From NCBI GenBank assembly GCA_913042885.1, contig CAJWLW010000091.1, positions 1-14,893 of the forward strand: DNA of 14,893 bases, in the 5' to 3' direction. Position 1 is the stretch's first letter; each line of letters begins with the position of its first letter. The translations under genes and the position numbers were made by a program. The stretch comes from an uncultured Lentisphaeria bacterium (GTDB lineage Bacteria > Verrucomicrobiota > Lentisphaeria > JABSQK01 > CAJWLW01). Positions 1 through 6,700 of this stretch are shown in pieces. Below the pieces are notes generated by a model. The model searched no databases. It saw only the letters and a program-made list of their open reading frames with translations, and was not told the origin of the DNA.

Positions 1-189
1 AGCCACATCTACACCACTCCGCCCATTGAATATCCAGCCGCCACACCCTATCATACCGCATAACCGGAAATCAAATTGCCTATCAGTTACCCTCCAAAAC
101 AAGAAGTTCGCTGCACAAGCTGCCTGGTTGGAATTAGCCTCCAAGCTTAACGGTTACCTTTTGGCCGCCGCGGCCGAACGTCCTCCGGT

Positions 190-1149
190 TTACGCCTTTC
201 CGTCTGTTCGAACAATTGCATTCGAAGAAAAGCCGAGCAGGTATCGTAATGTCGGTGACATTTTTTCGGCCTGCGCCGCCGAAATCAACGGTCGAAAATC
301 GGAGTACGGTTTGACCCACGACCGGCAGAAATAGCAGATCGCCGCACGCCGCGGTGTGTCAGTGATGTTTTGTCCCGGCTTATGCCACAAGCTCGAATAC
401 CAGAGCGCCATCGACCCGGCGGACCCGGTGATGGCGACTTCACCGTCCATTTCGCCCTGTTTCCACTGCGGTTTCTTACGCGACTTATGACTGCCCGGGA
501 CGACCCGCGTCGCCCCGTTCTCAAGTGTGAAATCGTCGACCATCCAGATGCTTTGCAACGTCAACGGTAATTCCGGTAACGGTTCCGGTAATTGGCCAAG
601 TGGTATGTCAACGTGCCAGGCACCGTTGTCTGTATGCGGTCCGATGCTGTTGAAAGTCATATCAGACAGCACGCAATCATCACCCAGAACGCTGCGTGCC
701 AGTTGGAGCAGCAGCGGATCTTCCAGAAGCCGCGCAAAGATCGGTTCGGTCGGTGGCACCGAACTGGCGTAGACAGTGCTGCCATGACCTTCGATCTCCG
801 GGCGCGGAAGAAAATTCTTCAACACGCGCTCGATCGGCACCGGCCACGGCGTGCCGTGGTTCTTCGCCCGATTGTAGCGCATCAGGCGCAGGACGCGATC
901 CAGCTCACTTGCCGGTGCCGTCGAATACATTTCGCGCACATACGTTTCGATTGCTTCATCGTCAGCGTGTGAAGGGCCGTCCCCCGGATCGTACGGCGCC
1001 GTGCGCTGCCGCTTGAATTGCGTCTCCATCGCTGTTCGGAGCACCGCCAACTCGTCCGGGTCCAGCAATCCTTCGATCACCGTGTAGCCGTCCAGATCGA
1101 GTTTCTCGATAACGGTCTCCACGTCAATTGACTGGCCTGCAGTTGTCAT
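190..1149 (-). CDS. Phytanoyl-CoA dioxygenase (PhyH) family protein
   Basis: A 319-residue protein of the PhyH family, which are non-haem Fe(II)/2-oxoglutarate oxygenases; the natural substrate cannot be told from sequence. The iron-binding triad is visible: H179-x-D181 in 'AWHVDIPLG' and distal H256 in 'SLWHKPGQN', with arginines at 267-268 placed to bind 2-oxoglutarate. The family block 'NGATRVVPGSH' lies at 211-221. The N-terminal 'LDLDGYTVIEGLLDPDEL' (17-34) is the usual PhyH opening. The reading frame is open further upstream to 1254, but those 35 residues are Cys/Arg-rich and unlike the family, so I place the start at the ATG at 1149, which has only a weak purine-rich site (GAGACGG) before it. 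It is full length and looks intact. Its neighbours on the same strand are SDR epimerases; a second, truncated PhyH copy lies at 6697-7041. No signal peptide, so probably cytoplasmic. Family assignment is secure, function is not. Confidence 0.88.
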   Translation of the reverse strand: MTTAGQSIDVETVIEKLDLDGYTVIEGLLDPDELAVLRTAMETQFKRQRTAPYDPGDGPSHADDEAIETYVREMYSTAPASELDRVLRLMRYNRAKNHGTPWPVPIERVLKNFLPRPEIEGHGSTVYASSVPPTEPIFARLLEDPLLLQLARSVLGDDCVLSDMTFNSIGPHTDNGAWHVDIPLGQLPEPLPELPLTLQSIWMVDDFTLENGATRVVPGSHKSRKKPQWKQGEMDGEVAITGSAGSMALWYSSLWHKPGQNITDTPRRAAICYFCRSWVKPYSDFRPLISAAQAEKMSPTLRYLLGFSSNAIVRTDGKA

Positions 1150-1492
1150 GATCACCGTCTCTGGTGTTAAGAATCTTGGTCTTCTGGCATGGAGGCAACG
1201 TAAACGGGCGCAGCAGCAGATGCAAGGTAACACCATTGGACCGGGCAATCGCAAACATCCTGGACAAGATTCACTCGATCCGGAATCAAACCGTCGATGA
1301 TAACACTAATCAGCTCAAACCTGAGTAAGAACAATATTCGTGTAAATTCGTGTCCATTCGTGGTTCCTCCCAGCGCCTCCGCGTCCTGCTGTATAGCAGG
1401 AGAATTGTTCCACAGCTGAACGGTTACAAAACAATCATCGCTCCACCGGCACAAGGCCGGATGGGGGCGAGAGAGCTAAACGCTTATCCGGC
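1150..1492. other. Intergenic region with repeats, no gene seen
   Basis: About 340 bases between the PhyH gene and the first epimerase, both on the minus strand. It holds a triplet of ATTCGTG decamers (1336-1365) and a REP-like palindrome (1455-1495). Reading frames here give no recognisable protein. No good promoter for the PhyH gene was found; the gene could be read through from the epimerase, though the palindrome lies between them. Confidence 0.6.
1336..1365. repeat. Three tandem ATTCGTG decamers
   Basis: Three adjacent 10-base units, each beginning ATTCGTG: ATTCGTGTAA, ATTCGTGTCC, ATTCGTGGTT. They are followed by a C-rich GCGCCTCCGCGTCC-type stretch. The layout resembles short intergenic repeat strings scattered in many environmental bacterial genomes; that comparison is from memory. 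No role is known to me. Confidence 0.7.
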
Positions 1493-1495
1493 CTA
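1455..1495. repeat. REP-like palindrome overlapping epimerase stop codon
   Basis: Perfect 8-base arms GGCCGGAT (1455-1462) and ATCCGGCC (1486-1493) enclose a 23-base spacer. The right half reads TAAACGCTTATCCGGCCTAC, close to the classic enterobacterial REP/PU half-site (AACGCCTTATCCGGCCTAC), and the left half reads GCCGGATG as in REP. The TAG stop of the epimerase gene is made by the GCCTAC end of the palindrome. It would form a hairpin in the 3' end of that mRNA and could act as an end stabiliser or weak terminator. Confidence 0.55.
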
Positions 1496-2428
1496 CAACA
1501 ACCCGTCGTCCATGCACCATTTCAGCGCCAACTCCAATCCGTCTTCCATGGTGTACTGCGGCGCATACCCGAGGATCGTTTCGGCCTTGCGCATATCGAA
1601 GCTCATGTGCTGCATCAGGAATCCCAGCCACCGCTCCGAGACCTGCTCGGGACGGCGCTTGACGAGTTCCTCCCAGGGCACATATTCAGGCGTGGATGTG
1701 CTGTTCAGGATCTCTTTGGCAGCGCTGAAATAGAGGTCAAGTGTGAGCGCCTTCTTGCTGGAAATATTGAATATCTCGCCCGCGATTTCCTCGCCCTTGC
1801 CCACGGCCTTCACGAAAGCGGTGGCCAGGTCTTCGTTACATCCAGCTTGCAGGAGCACTTCGCCCGTTCCCGGAATCTCAACCGGTTTTCCTTCCTTCAT
1901 CAGTTTGAAGTATTCGATGTTCCGGTTGCCCCAGAGTTCGAGCGGCACACGCCCGGTGCCGACGATGCACGTCGGTCGAAAGATCGTCGCCGGAAAGCCG
2001 TCTTTTTCCCACAAATCCAGGGCATGTGCGTCCCTCTGGCATTGTTCAAAGAAATTGTGCGGCGTTTCTTCACGCCACGGATGGTTTTCATCAGCCGGTA
2101 AATAGAGAAGCGGCGTGTAGGAGCCGGTCGATCCGCATATCATATAGTGCTCGATCCTGCCACCGAAGTGTTTGTGGGCCAGGTTGACGTCCCGCATGCC
2201 CGGAATGCTGTCGATGACGACATCGAACTCCCGCTTTGCCACAACGGACTCATAGAAGTCCTCGTCGTGCTTATTGCCCGTGATAAACTCCACGCCATCG
2301 AGCGGAACCCGGTAACGGGTATTCTTCCCTGTCGTTACGCCCGTTGTCTCGTACCCTGCGTCGACGCATCCCCGAGCAACGCGACCGCCGATTTCACCGG
2401 TAGCACCGAATACCAGAACTTTCTTCAT
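1493..2428 (-). CDS. Atypical extended SDR epimerase/dehydratase-like protein
   Basis: A 311-residue NAD(P)-binding protein of the extended short-chain dehydrogenase/reductase superfamily (NAD-dependent epimerase/dehydratase). The dinucleotide motif is GATGEIGG at 8-15, followed by a Rossmann pattern; 'FPATIFRPTCIVG' (145-157) is the usual segment after the active site. The canonical YxxxK is missing: by alignment to the neighbour at 3071-4063, the Tyr and Lys positions fall on N125 and Q129 in 'HNFFEQCQRDA'. This suggests an altered or non-redox role, or a divergent SDR subgroup. The start is well fixed by a strong ribosome binding site nine bases upstream. It ends in a REP-like palindrome. 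The protein looks cytoplasmic and intact. Substrate is unknown; a sugar or sugar nucleotide is a guess from the neighbouring carbohydrate genes. Confidence 0.85.
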   Translation of the reverse strand: MKKVLVFGATGEIGGRVARGCVDAGYETTGVTTGKNTRYRVPLDGVEFITGNKHDEDFYESVVAKREFDVVIDSIPGMRDVNLAHKHFGGRIEHYMICGSTGSYTPLLYLPADENHPWREETPHNFFEQCQRDAHALDLWEKDGFPATIFRPTCIVGTGRVPLELWGNRNIEYFKLMKEGKPVEIPGTGEVLLQAGCNEDLATAFVKAVGKGEEIAGEIFNISSKKALTLDLYFSAAKEILNSTSTPEYVPWEELVKRRPEQVSERWLGFLMQHMSFDMRKAETILGYAPQYTMEDGLELALKWCMDDGLL

Positions 2429-2437
2429 ACTGTTTGA

Positions 2438-2447
2438 CCTCCTCCTT
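2438..2447 (-). promoter_or_regulatory. Strong ribosome binding site of the SDR gene
   Basis: On the minus strand the sequence AAGGAGGAGG lies nine bases before the ATG at 2428. It is the strongest Shine-Dalgarno site in the window and fixes the start of the epimerase. Confidence 0.85.
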
Positions 2448-2494
2448 TATTTGCTTTTTTGCGAATCATTTCTCCAAGGTTACAACAATTCGAG

Positions 2495-2544
2495 GTAGCG
2501 CGCCGCTCCGCGTCGCGTGTTCCGACACGGAGTGGCGGCCTACC
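2495..2544. repeat. Long imperfect inverted repeat, hairpin-forming
   Basis: Arms of 21 bases (2495-2515 and 2524-2544) with an 8-base loop; 17 of 21 positions pair by Watson-Crick and one more as G-T. Both ends carry GTAG/CTAC. The element is GC-rich (CGCCGCTCCG against CGGAGTGGCGG) and looks like an intergenic palindromic repeat rather than a terminator, since no T-run follows. Confidence 0.6.
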
Positions 2545-2564
2545 CAGCCGACGCGAAAAATACA

Positions 2565-2594
2565 AATTCCTATACGATCACTGGTAGGAATTTT
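2565..2594. promoter_or_regulatory. Perfect 9-base inverted repeat, operator or bidirectional terminator
   Basis: AAATTCCTA (2565-2573) and TAGGAATTT (2586-2594) are perfect inverted arms around a 12-base spacer, in an otherwise GC-rich region. T-rich stretches lie just outside on both sides (TTTTGATTTT to the right; GTATTTTT on the other strand). It sits about 140 bases upstream of the epimerase start at 2428, so a repressor site and a terminator are both possible. Confidence 0.45.
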
Positions 2595-3070
2595 GATTTT
2601 CGGGTGTGCGGGGAAGGTAGACTGGGGTGGGTGTGAATGCAAGAGTTGGAGGGGGTGAGAACGCGGGCAGCAGGGCGTGGTTGGCTGCGCTCGGGTTGAC
2701 AGTGGGTCACGCGCCGTCGGCGAGTCGTCAAGCAGTGTGCAGTGGTCAACGATCCGGCAGATGATGTCGGGCTGGTCTCGGGTGAGGTTGCCGACTCGAG
2801 ACCCTCGCGACACGCCGGTGTGCGGATGCAGTCAGAAGTGTCTGAATTCGAGATATTTGCACATCGATCGAGATTCTGGCTGCCACGCCATTCGTTTTGG
2901 CGGCCGGGCGCCTTGCAGTGGCCCATCGGGTCGTTCGGGCGTGTCTTGAAGGCGCGCTGGACTAGCGCATGGACTCCCACGAGTCGCTGGTGGGCACGCA
3001 GATCTTCCGGGTCACGCGGCGGGCGGTGATCCCGGTGACGTCCTGACGGCGGCTGCCCGGACGACGTGCT

Positions 3071-4063
3071 TCACGTGGTTGTGATGTCCCTCACTTCTCG
3101 CTGAGCCGCGATGATCTCATCCTCCCATGTCTCGCTGTCCGTATCCGGTATGCGGCCGTCGTGTTCCATGGCTGCGAGCACGCGAGTGACTCCGGCCTTC
3201 AGCGAGACGCAAGGCCGAAACTCGGGCACATCCCGCAGCAGTTTCTGGTTGCAGAAGTAGTTGTGGAACCAAGTGCACCACCGGAACCGCTCGGGGGCGA
3301 TCGCCTTCAGATCCTCAGTGGGCACGCCGACGAGTTCGACTTCCCGTCCGATCACTTCCATCGCCGTGCGGTGGTAGTCGGCCCACGTGACAAAGCCCGT
3401 GGGCACCATGTTGTAGATCTGCCCGACGCACCGCGCTCTACCCAGCATGTGTGCAAAGCATGGAGCAGCATCGTCGACGTGCAGGAACTGTTGTATGGCG
3501 CTACCATCACCGGCCACAATGATGGGCTTGCCTTTCCGAATGCGGTCGATCCAGCCAAACTCGTGCGCCACTTGTCGAATCAAGCCGAGCTTCGGACCAT
3601 ACGTGGCGGAGGGCTTGACGATCGTGACGGGGAAGGCCTCACGGTGATACGCATCGAGAAAAGCGTTATCCGCGGCGATCTTATTGCGCCCGTAGGATCC
3701 GTACGGCCCGTCCGGCTGGAGCGGATGGTCCTCGCTCACAGGCACCCACAGACAGCCATTCCCGTAGGTGGCCACCGACGAACACATCACAAAATGGCCG
3801 ATCTCGCGAAACGCCCGAATGTCGCTCCGAGCCTGATCCGCGTTGAAGCAGACCATGTCGATGGCGGCGTCGAACCGTTCCCGCTGCATCGTTCGCTCAA
3901 ACGATTCTTCGTCCGTGCGATCACCGACGATCAGTCGCGCGCCGTCAGGAAGTCCGGCGGTCACGCCGCGGTTGAAGCAGACGACGTCGTGCCCGAGTTC
4001 GAGGAGCAGGCGAACGATGCTCGTGCTGATGTTTCCCGTGCCGCCAATGACGCAGACTTTCAT
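3071..4063 (-). CDS. NAD-dependent epimerase/dehydratase (extended SDR)
   Basis: A 330-residue extended SDR. The nucleotide-binding motif GGTGNIS is at 7-13, the Asp of the adenine pocket in 'VGDRTD' at 48, the catalytic Ser region 'MCSSVATYG' at 93-101, and a classical Y124-x-x-x-K128 in 'SYGRNKIAADNAF'. 'FPVTIVKPSATYGP' (144-157) and 'QFLHVDDAA' (192-200) are the usual NDP-sugar epimerase blocks. I chose the ATG at 4063 because MKVCVIGGTG is the normal beginning of this fold. The frame stays open upstream to about 4330 with protein-like sequence; see the separate entry. The site before the ATG (GGAAACGG) is a poor ribosome binding site. Likely cytoplasmic, acting on a sugar or nucleotide sugar. 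The gene looks intact. Confidence 0.87.
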   Translation of the reverse strand: MKVCVIGGTGNISTSIVRLLLELGHDVVCFNRGVTAGLPDGARLIVGDRTDEESFERTMQRERFDAAIDMVCFNADQARSDIRAFREIGHFVMCSSVATYGNGCLWVPVSEDHPLQPDGPYGSYGRNKIAADNAFLDAYHREAFPVTIVKPSATYGPKLGLIRQVAHEFGWIDRIRKGKPIIVAGDGSAIQQFLHVDDAAPCFAHMLGRARCVGQIYNMVPTGFVTWADYHRTAMEVIGREVELVGVPTEDLKAIAPERFRWCTWFHNYFCNQKLLRDVPEFRPCVSLKAGVTRVLAAMEHDGRIPDTDSETWEDEIIAAQREVRDITTT

Positions 4064-4330
4064 GGGACCGTTTCCAAGCAGACTTTCGTTCCCCAATTGG
4101 ACTTCGACACGATGCCGAATGTAGTCGTCCTCATGGTTCCGTGCGATTTGGATTGCTTGTGGTACAAGATGGGTAAGTTCTTCTGGATAAGCAGATTCAT
4201 CCAATACCAACCTGGCGATTATCGACCGTCTGACATTGAGATCCGTATTTTGATTGATGCCGGTTGACCCGGTTGCTTTGCTTGCATGAAGCTGTTGACA
4301 GTACCCGCATTGTGTAAGAATCTGAGCCGT
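4064..4330 (-). pseudogene. Open in-frame segment upstream of the epimerase, possible gene 3' remnant
   Basis: The epimerase frame remains open from a stop at 4331-4333 down to its ATG at 4063. Much of it reads like real protein, for example 'NVRRSIIARLVLDESAYPEE' followed by 'HEDDYIRHRVEVQLGNES', with a helical, HEAT-like periodicity. No convincing start codon with ribosome binding site lies upstream (an ATG is at 4210). It may be the 3' end of a lost upstream gene that ran close to the epimerase, or a true N-terminal extension. I do not recognise the family. Confidence 0.35.
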
Positions 4331-4433
4331 CTATTCTCGAATATACGGACAGATTCGGGAATTATCAATAGCACCGATAATACCAACTTTCCAGATATAG
4401 AAGCGGTTTGCTGGTTTCTCACTATTTTCGGTT

Positions 4434-4593
4434 ATGAATTCAAACCCGACATTTGATACGCTGCTGACCACCTTCCCGGTGCCGGCCGACGATGCCATCT
4501 CGTATCGCCCGGCAATTTTCTGGGCGATGAACGATAAGCTGGAGCGTCCAGTGCTTGAGGCACAACTCGACGGTTTCGCGAAGTGCGGTTACG
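4434..4593 (+). pseudogene. Glycoside hydrolase N-terminus, truncated by IS fragment
   Basis: The first ~53 codons read like the start of large glycoside hydrolases of the alpha-L-rhamnosidase/GH2-like type that open with 'RPxPFWxWNDxLxxxxLxxQ...GxGGFFMHxR'. Here 'YRPAIFWAMNDKLE' is at residues 24-37 and 'LEAQLDGFAKCGYG' at 40-53. Homology stops abruptly after GYG, exactly where the block GGFFMH is expected, and the frame then runs into the leader of the transposase ORF at 4631, ending at 4679. No other part of the hydrolase is seen in the window. No clear ribosome binding site precedes the ATG. I infer that an insertion plus deletion removed the rest. Confidence 0.6.
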
Positions 4594-5246
4594 GCGATTC
4601 ATCGGGCCATAAGCCGGTCAGGAGATATAGATGGAAGAGCATTCAGAACGAGCAACAAACGCGCAGAACAGGCCAGTGACCGGCGAAAATATACCGTCAG
4701 ACCCTGAGGTCCTGGCAACACCGAAGCGACGACGCTTCACTGCCAAGTACAAGCTATCGATCGTAACAGAGGCAGCGGGTTTCGTAAAGCCAGGCTCAAT
4801 TGGTGCATTGCTGCGTCGCGAGGGGCTGTATTCGTCACACCTGACGAAATGGCGTCGTCAGGTCGAAGCTGGTGAGTTGGCTTCGACAACGGGTCGTAAG
4901 CGAGGGCCAGCGGCAAAGCTGGTGAACCCGATGGAGAAGGAAATTAAGCGTCTTGAGCGGGAGAAGCGGGCGCTTGAACGAAAGCTCAAGCAGGCCGAGC
5001 TGGTGATTGAATTCCAAAAAAAATTTTGCGGAGATACTGGATCTGGCGAAAGAGAACGAAGACAGGCAATAGCAACCGTGCGTGACCGTCCAAAGGGTGT
5101 GGGCATTGCGATGGCTTGTCTGGCGTTGGCGTTGTCGATCGCGACCTTTTATCGGAGCCTCCGACCTGCGCGGAACACACCTCGGCCGTCGCCGGCACGC
5201 AAAATCGGCAAGGATGTGCGTGAGCTGGTAATTACCCGTAGCAGCG
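4594..5246 (+). mobile_element. Partial IS3-family insertion sequence
   Basis: The segment holds an OrfA-type transposase and the first ~40 codons of an OrfB-like frame, with no DDE catalytic core, so the element cannot transpose by itself. The left limit is set where the hydrolase homology ends (~4593). The right limit, about 5230-5250, is where the OrfB-like sequence gives way to a HEAT-repeat scrap on the other strand. I could not identify terminal inverted repeats or a target duplication. Confidence 0.6.
4620..4624 (+). promoter_or_regulatory. Ribosome binding site of the transposase OrfA
   Basis: AGGAG lies six bases before the ATG at 4631, supporting that start although the frame is preceded by hydrolase sequence. 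Confidence 0.6.
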
Positions 5247-5269
5247 GTGTCACCAATTCCCGAAAATGA
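4631..5269 (+). pseudogene. IS3-family transposase OrfA, running into truncated OrfB
   Basis: The 212-codon frame starts with an OrfA of the Transposase_8 / HTH type. Residues 33-77 hold the helix-turn-helix ('RRRFTAKYKLSIV', 'IGALLRREGLYSSHLTKWRR'). Residues 100-130 form a leucine-zipper-like coiled coil ('EKEIKRLEREKRALERKLKQ', then 'AELVIEFQKK'). After an A8T4 run at 5016-5027 the frame turns into 'CGDTGSGERERRQ'; the frame shifted by one base gives 'FAEILDLAKENEDRQ' and a stop at 5070, which is what an OrfA C-terminus should look like. The long frame then continues as an OrfB N-terminus ('VGIAMACLALALSIATFYRS') and stops at an unrelated junction. The catalytic DDE domain is missing. Either the run is the natural slip site or an indel has fused the two frames. 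Confidence 0.7.
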
Positions 5270-5284
5270 TGGTCGCTGGGGACA

Positions 5285-5480
5285 CGTAGATAATATCGCG
5301 CCCATCCTGTTCCTCGATCGCATCCACAGCGGCCAGCCGGACTGCCTGGTCAGGGTCCTCAATCGCCATCTTCGCGAGAATAATTGTTTGGCTTCGGTAA
5401 TGGTGTTGGCGAGCGACTGCTGGCCAGAGAAGTGCCCAAAGCCCTGAATAATTTGTCGGCAAAGGGTGACTGATTGATGG
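5285..5480 (-). pseudogene. HEAT-like repeat protein fragment, frameshifted
   Basis: On the minus strand one frame reads 'FSGQQSLANTITEAKQ' and the next frame continues as 'IILAKMA' then 'EDPDQAVRLAAVDAIEEQD'. Together they match the HEAT-like pattern 'xxLAKxAxEDxDxxVRLAAVxxLxxQ'. The join at about 5384-5386 (sequence AAACAATT) needs one extra base, so this scrap is frameshifted. No start codon or further repeats are seen; homology stops near 5285 at the IS boundary. It is a relic, lying downstream of the beta-propeller gene. Confidence 0.5.
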
Positions 5481-5482
5481 GT

Positions 5483-5505
5483 AGATGTATCATAAATCAT
5501 ACATC
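5483..5505. repeat. ATAAATCAT-type AT-rich repeat
   Basis: The stretch ATCATAAATCATACATCAT just beyond the stop of the beta-propeller gene is the reverse complement of the TGATTTATGAT units found at 14331-14515. It looks like a single short member of the same AT-rich repeat type. Confidence 0.45.
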
Positions 5506-5512
5506 ATTTTGA

Positions 5513-6700
5513 TCAGCTCAATTCCGAGGGCCATTCCGCCAGATACACGCCGTGCTTTTCCCCCGGCCAGCCGGCGTTGAAGATCACGCCGCTTTGATCG
5601 GGCAGCACAAAAGGGTAGGCAAACGGGCCGCGAGGGCTGAACGCTGTTGTGGTCGGGTAGGAGGCGATGATGTGCTCGTTCCAGCTGTGGCGAAGGGTCT
5701 CGATCTCCACGGCGAACAAGTTGTCGAAGCCAGGCGCACCGGCGCAGACGATATAGCGTGAATCCGGGGTCACCTGCATGTGCCCGCCCCAGCGGCCTGG
5801 CGGATACTTCGCCGCCAGGTCCTCGCCGGTCCGCCAGTCGGTCGCGCTCAGCCACCACTCCAGATCGTAATGGTTGAAGTCCGGACCGATCTCAAACGCA
5901 TGCGGGGTCAGATAGCTGACGATCCGGTTACCGTCGGGCGTCCACAGGTAATGGTCGCGGGCACCGCCCAAGGTGGCGGGCCGCATGGCCTCCTCCGCCA
6001 GCGGCACCGGTTGGTCGAATGTGCCGTCGAGCTTGCGCAGGTGCATAACCTGATCGACGTAGCGCGCCGGTGACGGCCAGCGGTCATACACGTAGAGGTC
6101 CGGATCCGTGGGGCAGCCCTGGATATGCGGGCAGAAACAGTCGTCTGTATCGAGCACGATACGCGGCGGCTGATCGGCGCACAAGAGGTAGTGCCTTGAC
6201 CTGACAGGACCATCGTACGGGGTGCCGCGCGAGAAGAAGGCAATGCCGCGCAGGCCGTCTGAAAGCAGGGTGCTGCAACTATCCAGATCCCATCCGTTGA
6301 CACGGATCGAGGCGACTTCACAGGCTGCGCGCATATCCCATAACAGCGCCCGTTGCCGGCCCGGCCGTCGGTCGAGGACGCAGGCGATTTGGGTGTCGTT
6401 GTTGACTTCGGTCACATCGAGACCGGCCGGGAACGGATGGGTGGTTTCGCCAGTTGCCAGATCGAGCAGCAGATAACCCGCCGCGCCGACGTCCGGAACA
6501 GCGCCGTGACTCAGCACCACTTTGCGGCCGTCTTCGATAAAGCAGCGGAAATGATGGTACTGTGTTTCCCAAATTTGTTCAGCGGCATCGTCGCCACGGT
6601 TGTAGAGGCACAGCACCCGCATACCGGTGGGATCGGTCCAGCCATCGAAAACCTGTGTCGCCTGCTCGAAGAGTGACGGCTGCCCGGACGCCTTCATCAT
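5513..6700 (-). CDS. Beta-propeller protein, possibly oligogalacturonate-lyase-like
   Basis: A 395-residue protein built of repeated beta-propeller blades. Blades are marked by 'W(T/S)PDG' or 'xPDSRYIV' strands: 'DHYLWTPDGNRIVSYL' at 249-264 and 'GGHMQVTPDSRYIVCAGAPG' at 305-324, with Trp/Asp-rich turns between. The His residues before two blades (H250, H307) recall the metal-binding histidines of PL22 oligogalacturonate lyases and their TolB-like relatives; this is a resemblance, not proof. No signal peptide is seen, so a cytoplasmic role on imported oligosaccharide would fit PL22. The start is one of two ATGs in ATGATGA (6700 or 6697), overlapping the stop of the chimeric ORF upstream, so translation is probably coupled. 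The ribosome binding site is weak (GGGGGT). Alternative: another WD40/PD40-type protein of unknown role. Confidence 0.6.
   Translation of the reverse strand: MMKASGQPSLFEQATQVFDGWTDPTGMRVLCLYNRGDDAAEQIWETQYHHFRCFIEDGRKVVLSHGAVPDVGAAGYLLLDLATGETTHPFPAGLDVTEVNNDTQIACVLDRRPGRQRALLWDMRAACEVASIRVNGWDLDSCSTLLSDGLRGIAFFSRGTPYDGPVRSRHYLLCADQPPRIVLDTDDCFCPHIQGCPTDPDLYVYDRWPSPARYVDQVMHLRKLDGTFDQPVPLAEEAMRPATLGGARDHYLWTPDGNRIVSYLTPHAFEIGPDFNHYDLEWWLSATDWRTGEDLAAKYPPGRWGGHMQVTPDSRYIVCAGAPGFDNLFAVEIETLRHSWNEHIIASYPTTTAFSPRGPFAYPFVLPDQSGVIFNAGWPGEKHGVYLAEWPSELS

Larger units (their letters stand above)
2448..3070. other. Long intergenic region, probably decayed, two inverted repeats
   Basis: About 620 bases between the two epimerase genes with no recognisable coding sequence. 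Several overlapping open frames of 74-136 codons exist on both strands, but they are compositionally odd (Arg, Ser, Thr and Pro rich) and resemble no family I know. The stretch holds a long imperfect hairpin (2495-2544) and a perfect 9-base inverted repeat (2565-2594). The remainder is GC-rich with G-runs around 2620-2660. The promoter of the epimerase at 2428 should lie in here but I could not place it. Confidence 0.55.

Noticed and set aside
150..190. GGCCG/CGGCC palindrome after the PhyH gene as terminator
   Set aside because: Five-base stem with three-base loop and no T-run; could easily arise by chance in GC-rich DNA.
2570..2980. Minus-strand frame of 136 codons in the gene-free stretch
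   Set aside because: Low-complexity Thr/Ser/Pro/Arg composition, no ribosome binding site, and no family resemblance.
3161..4267. Long plus-strand open frame opposite the second epimerase
   Set aside because: It is the antisense shadow of a clear SDR gene; its protein has no recognisable motifs.
4295..4321. TTGACA followed by TAAGAA as a promoter for the broken hydrolase
   Set aside because: Spacing to any -10-like hexamer is only 14-15 bases and the distance to the ATG at 4434 is large; too weak to list.
4835..5500. Minus-strand frame of 221 codons across the IS fragment
   Set aside because: Most of it is antisense to the transposase; only the first ~39 codons contribute to the HEAT relic, which is listed separately.
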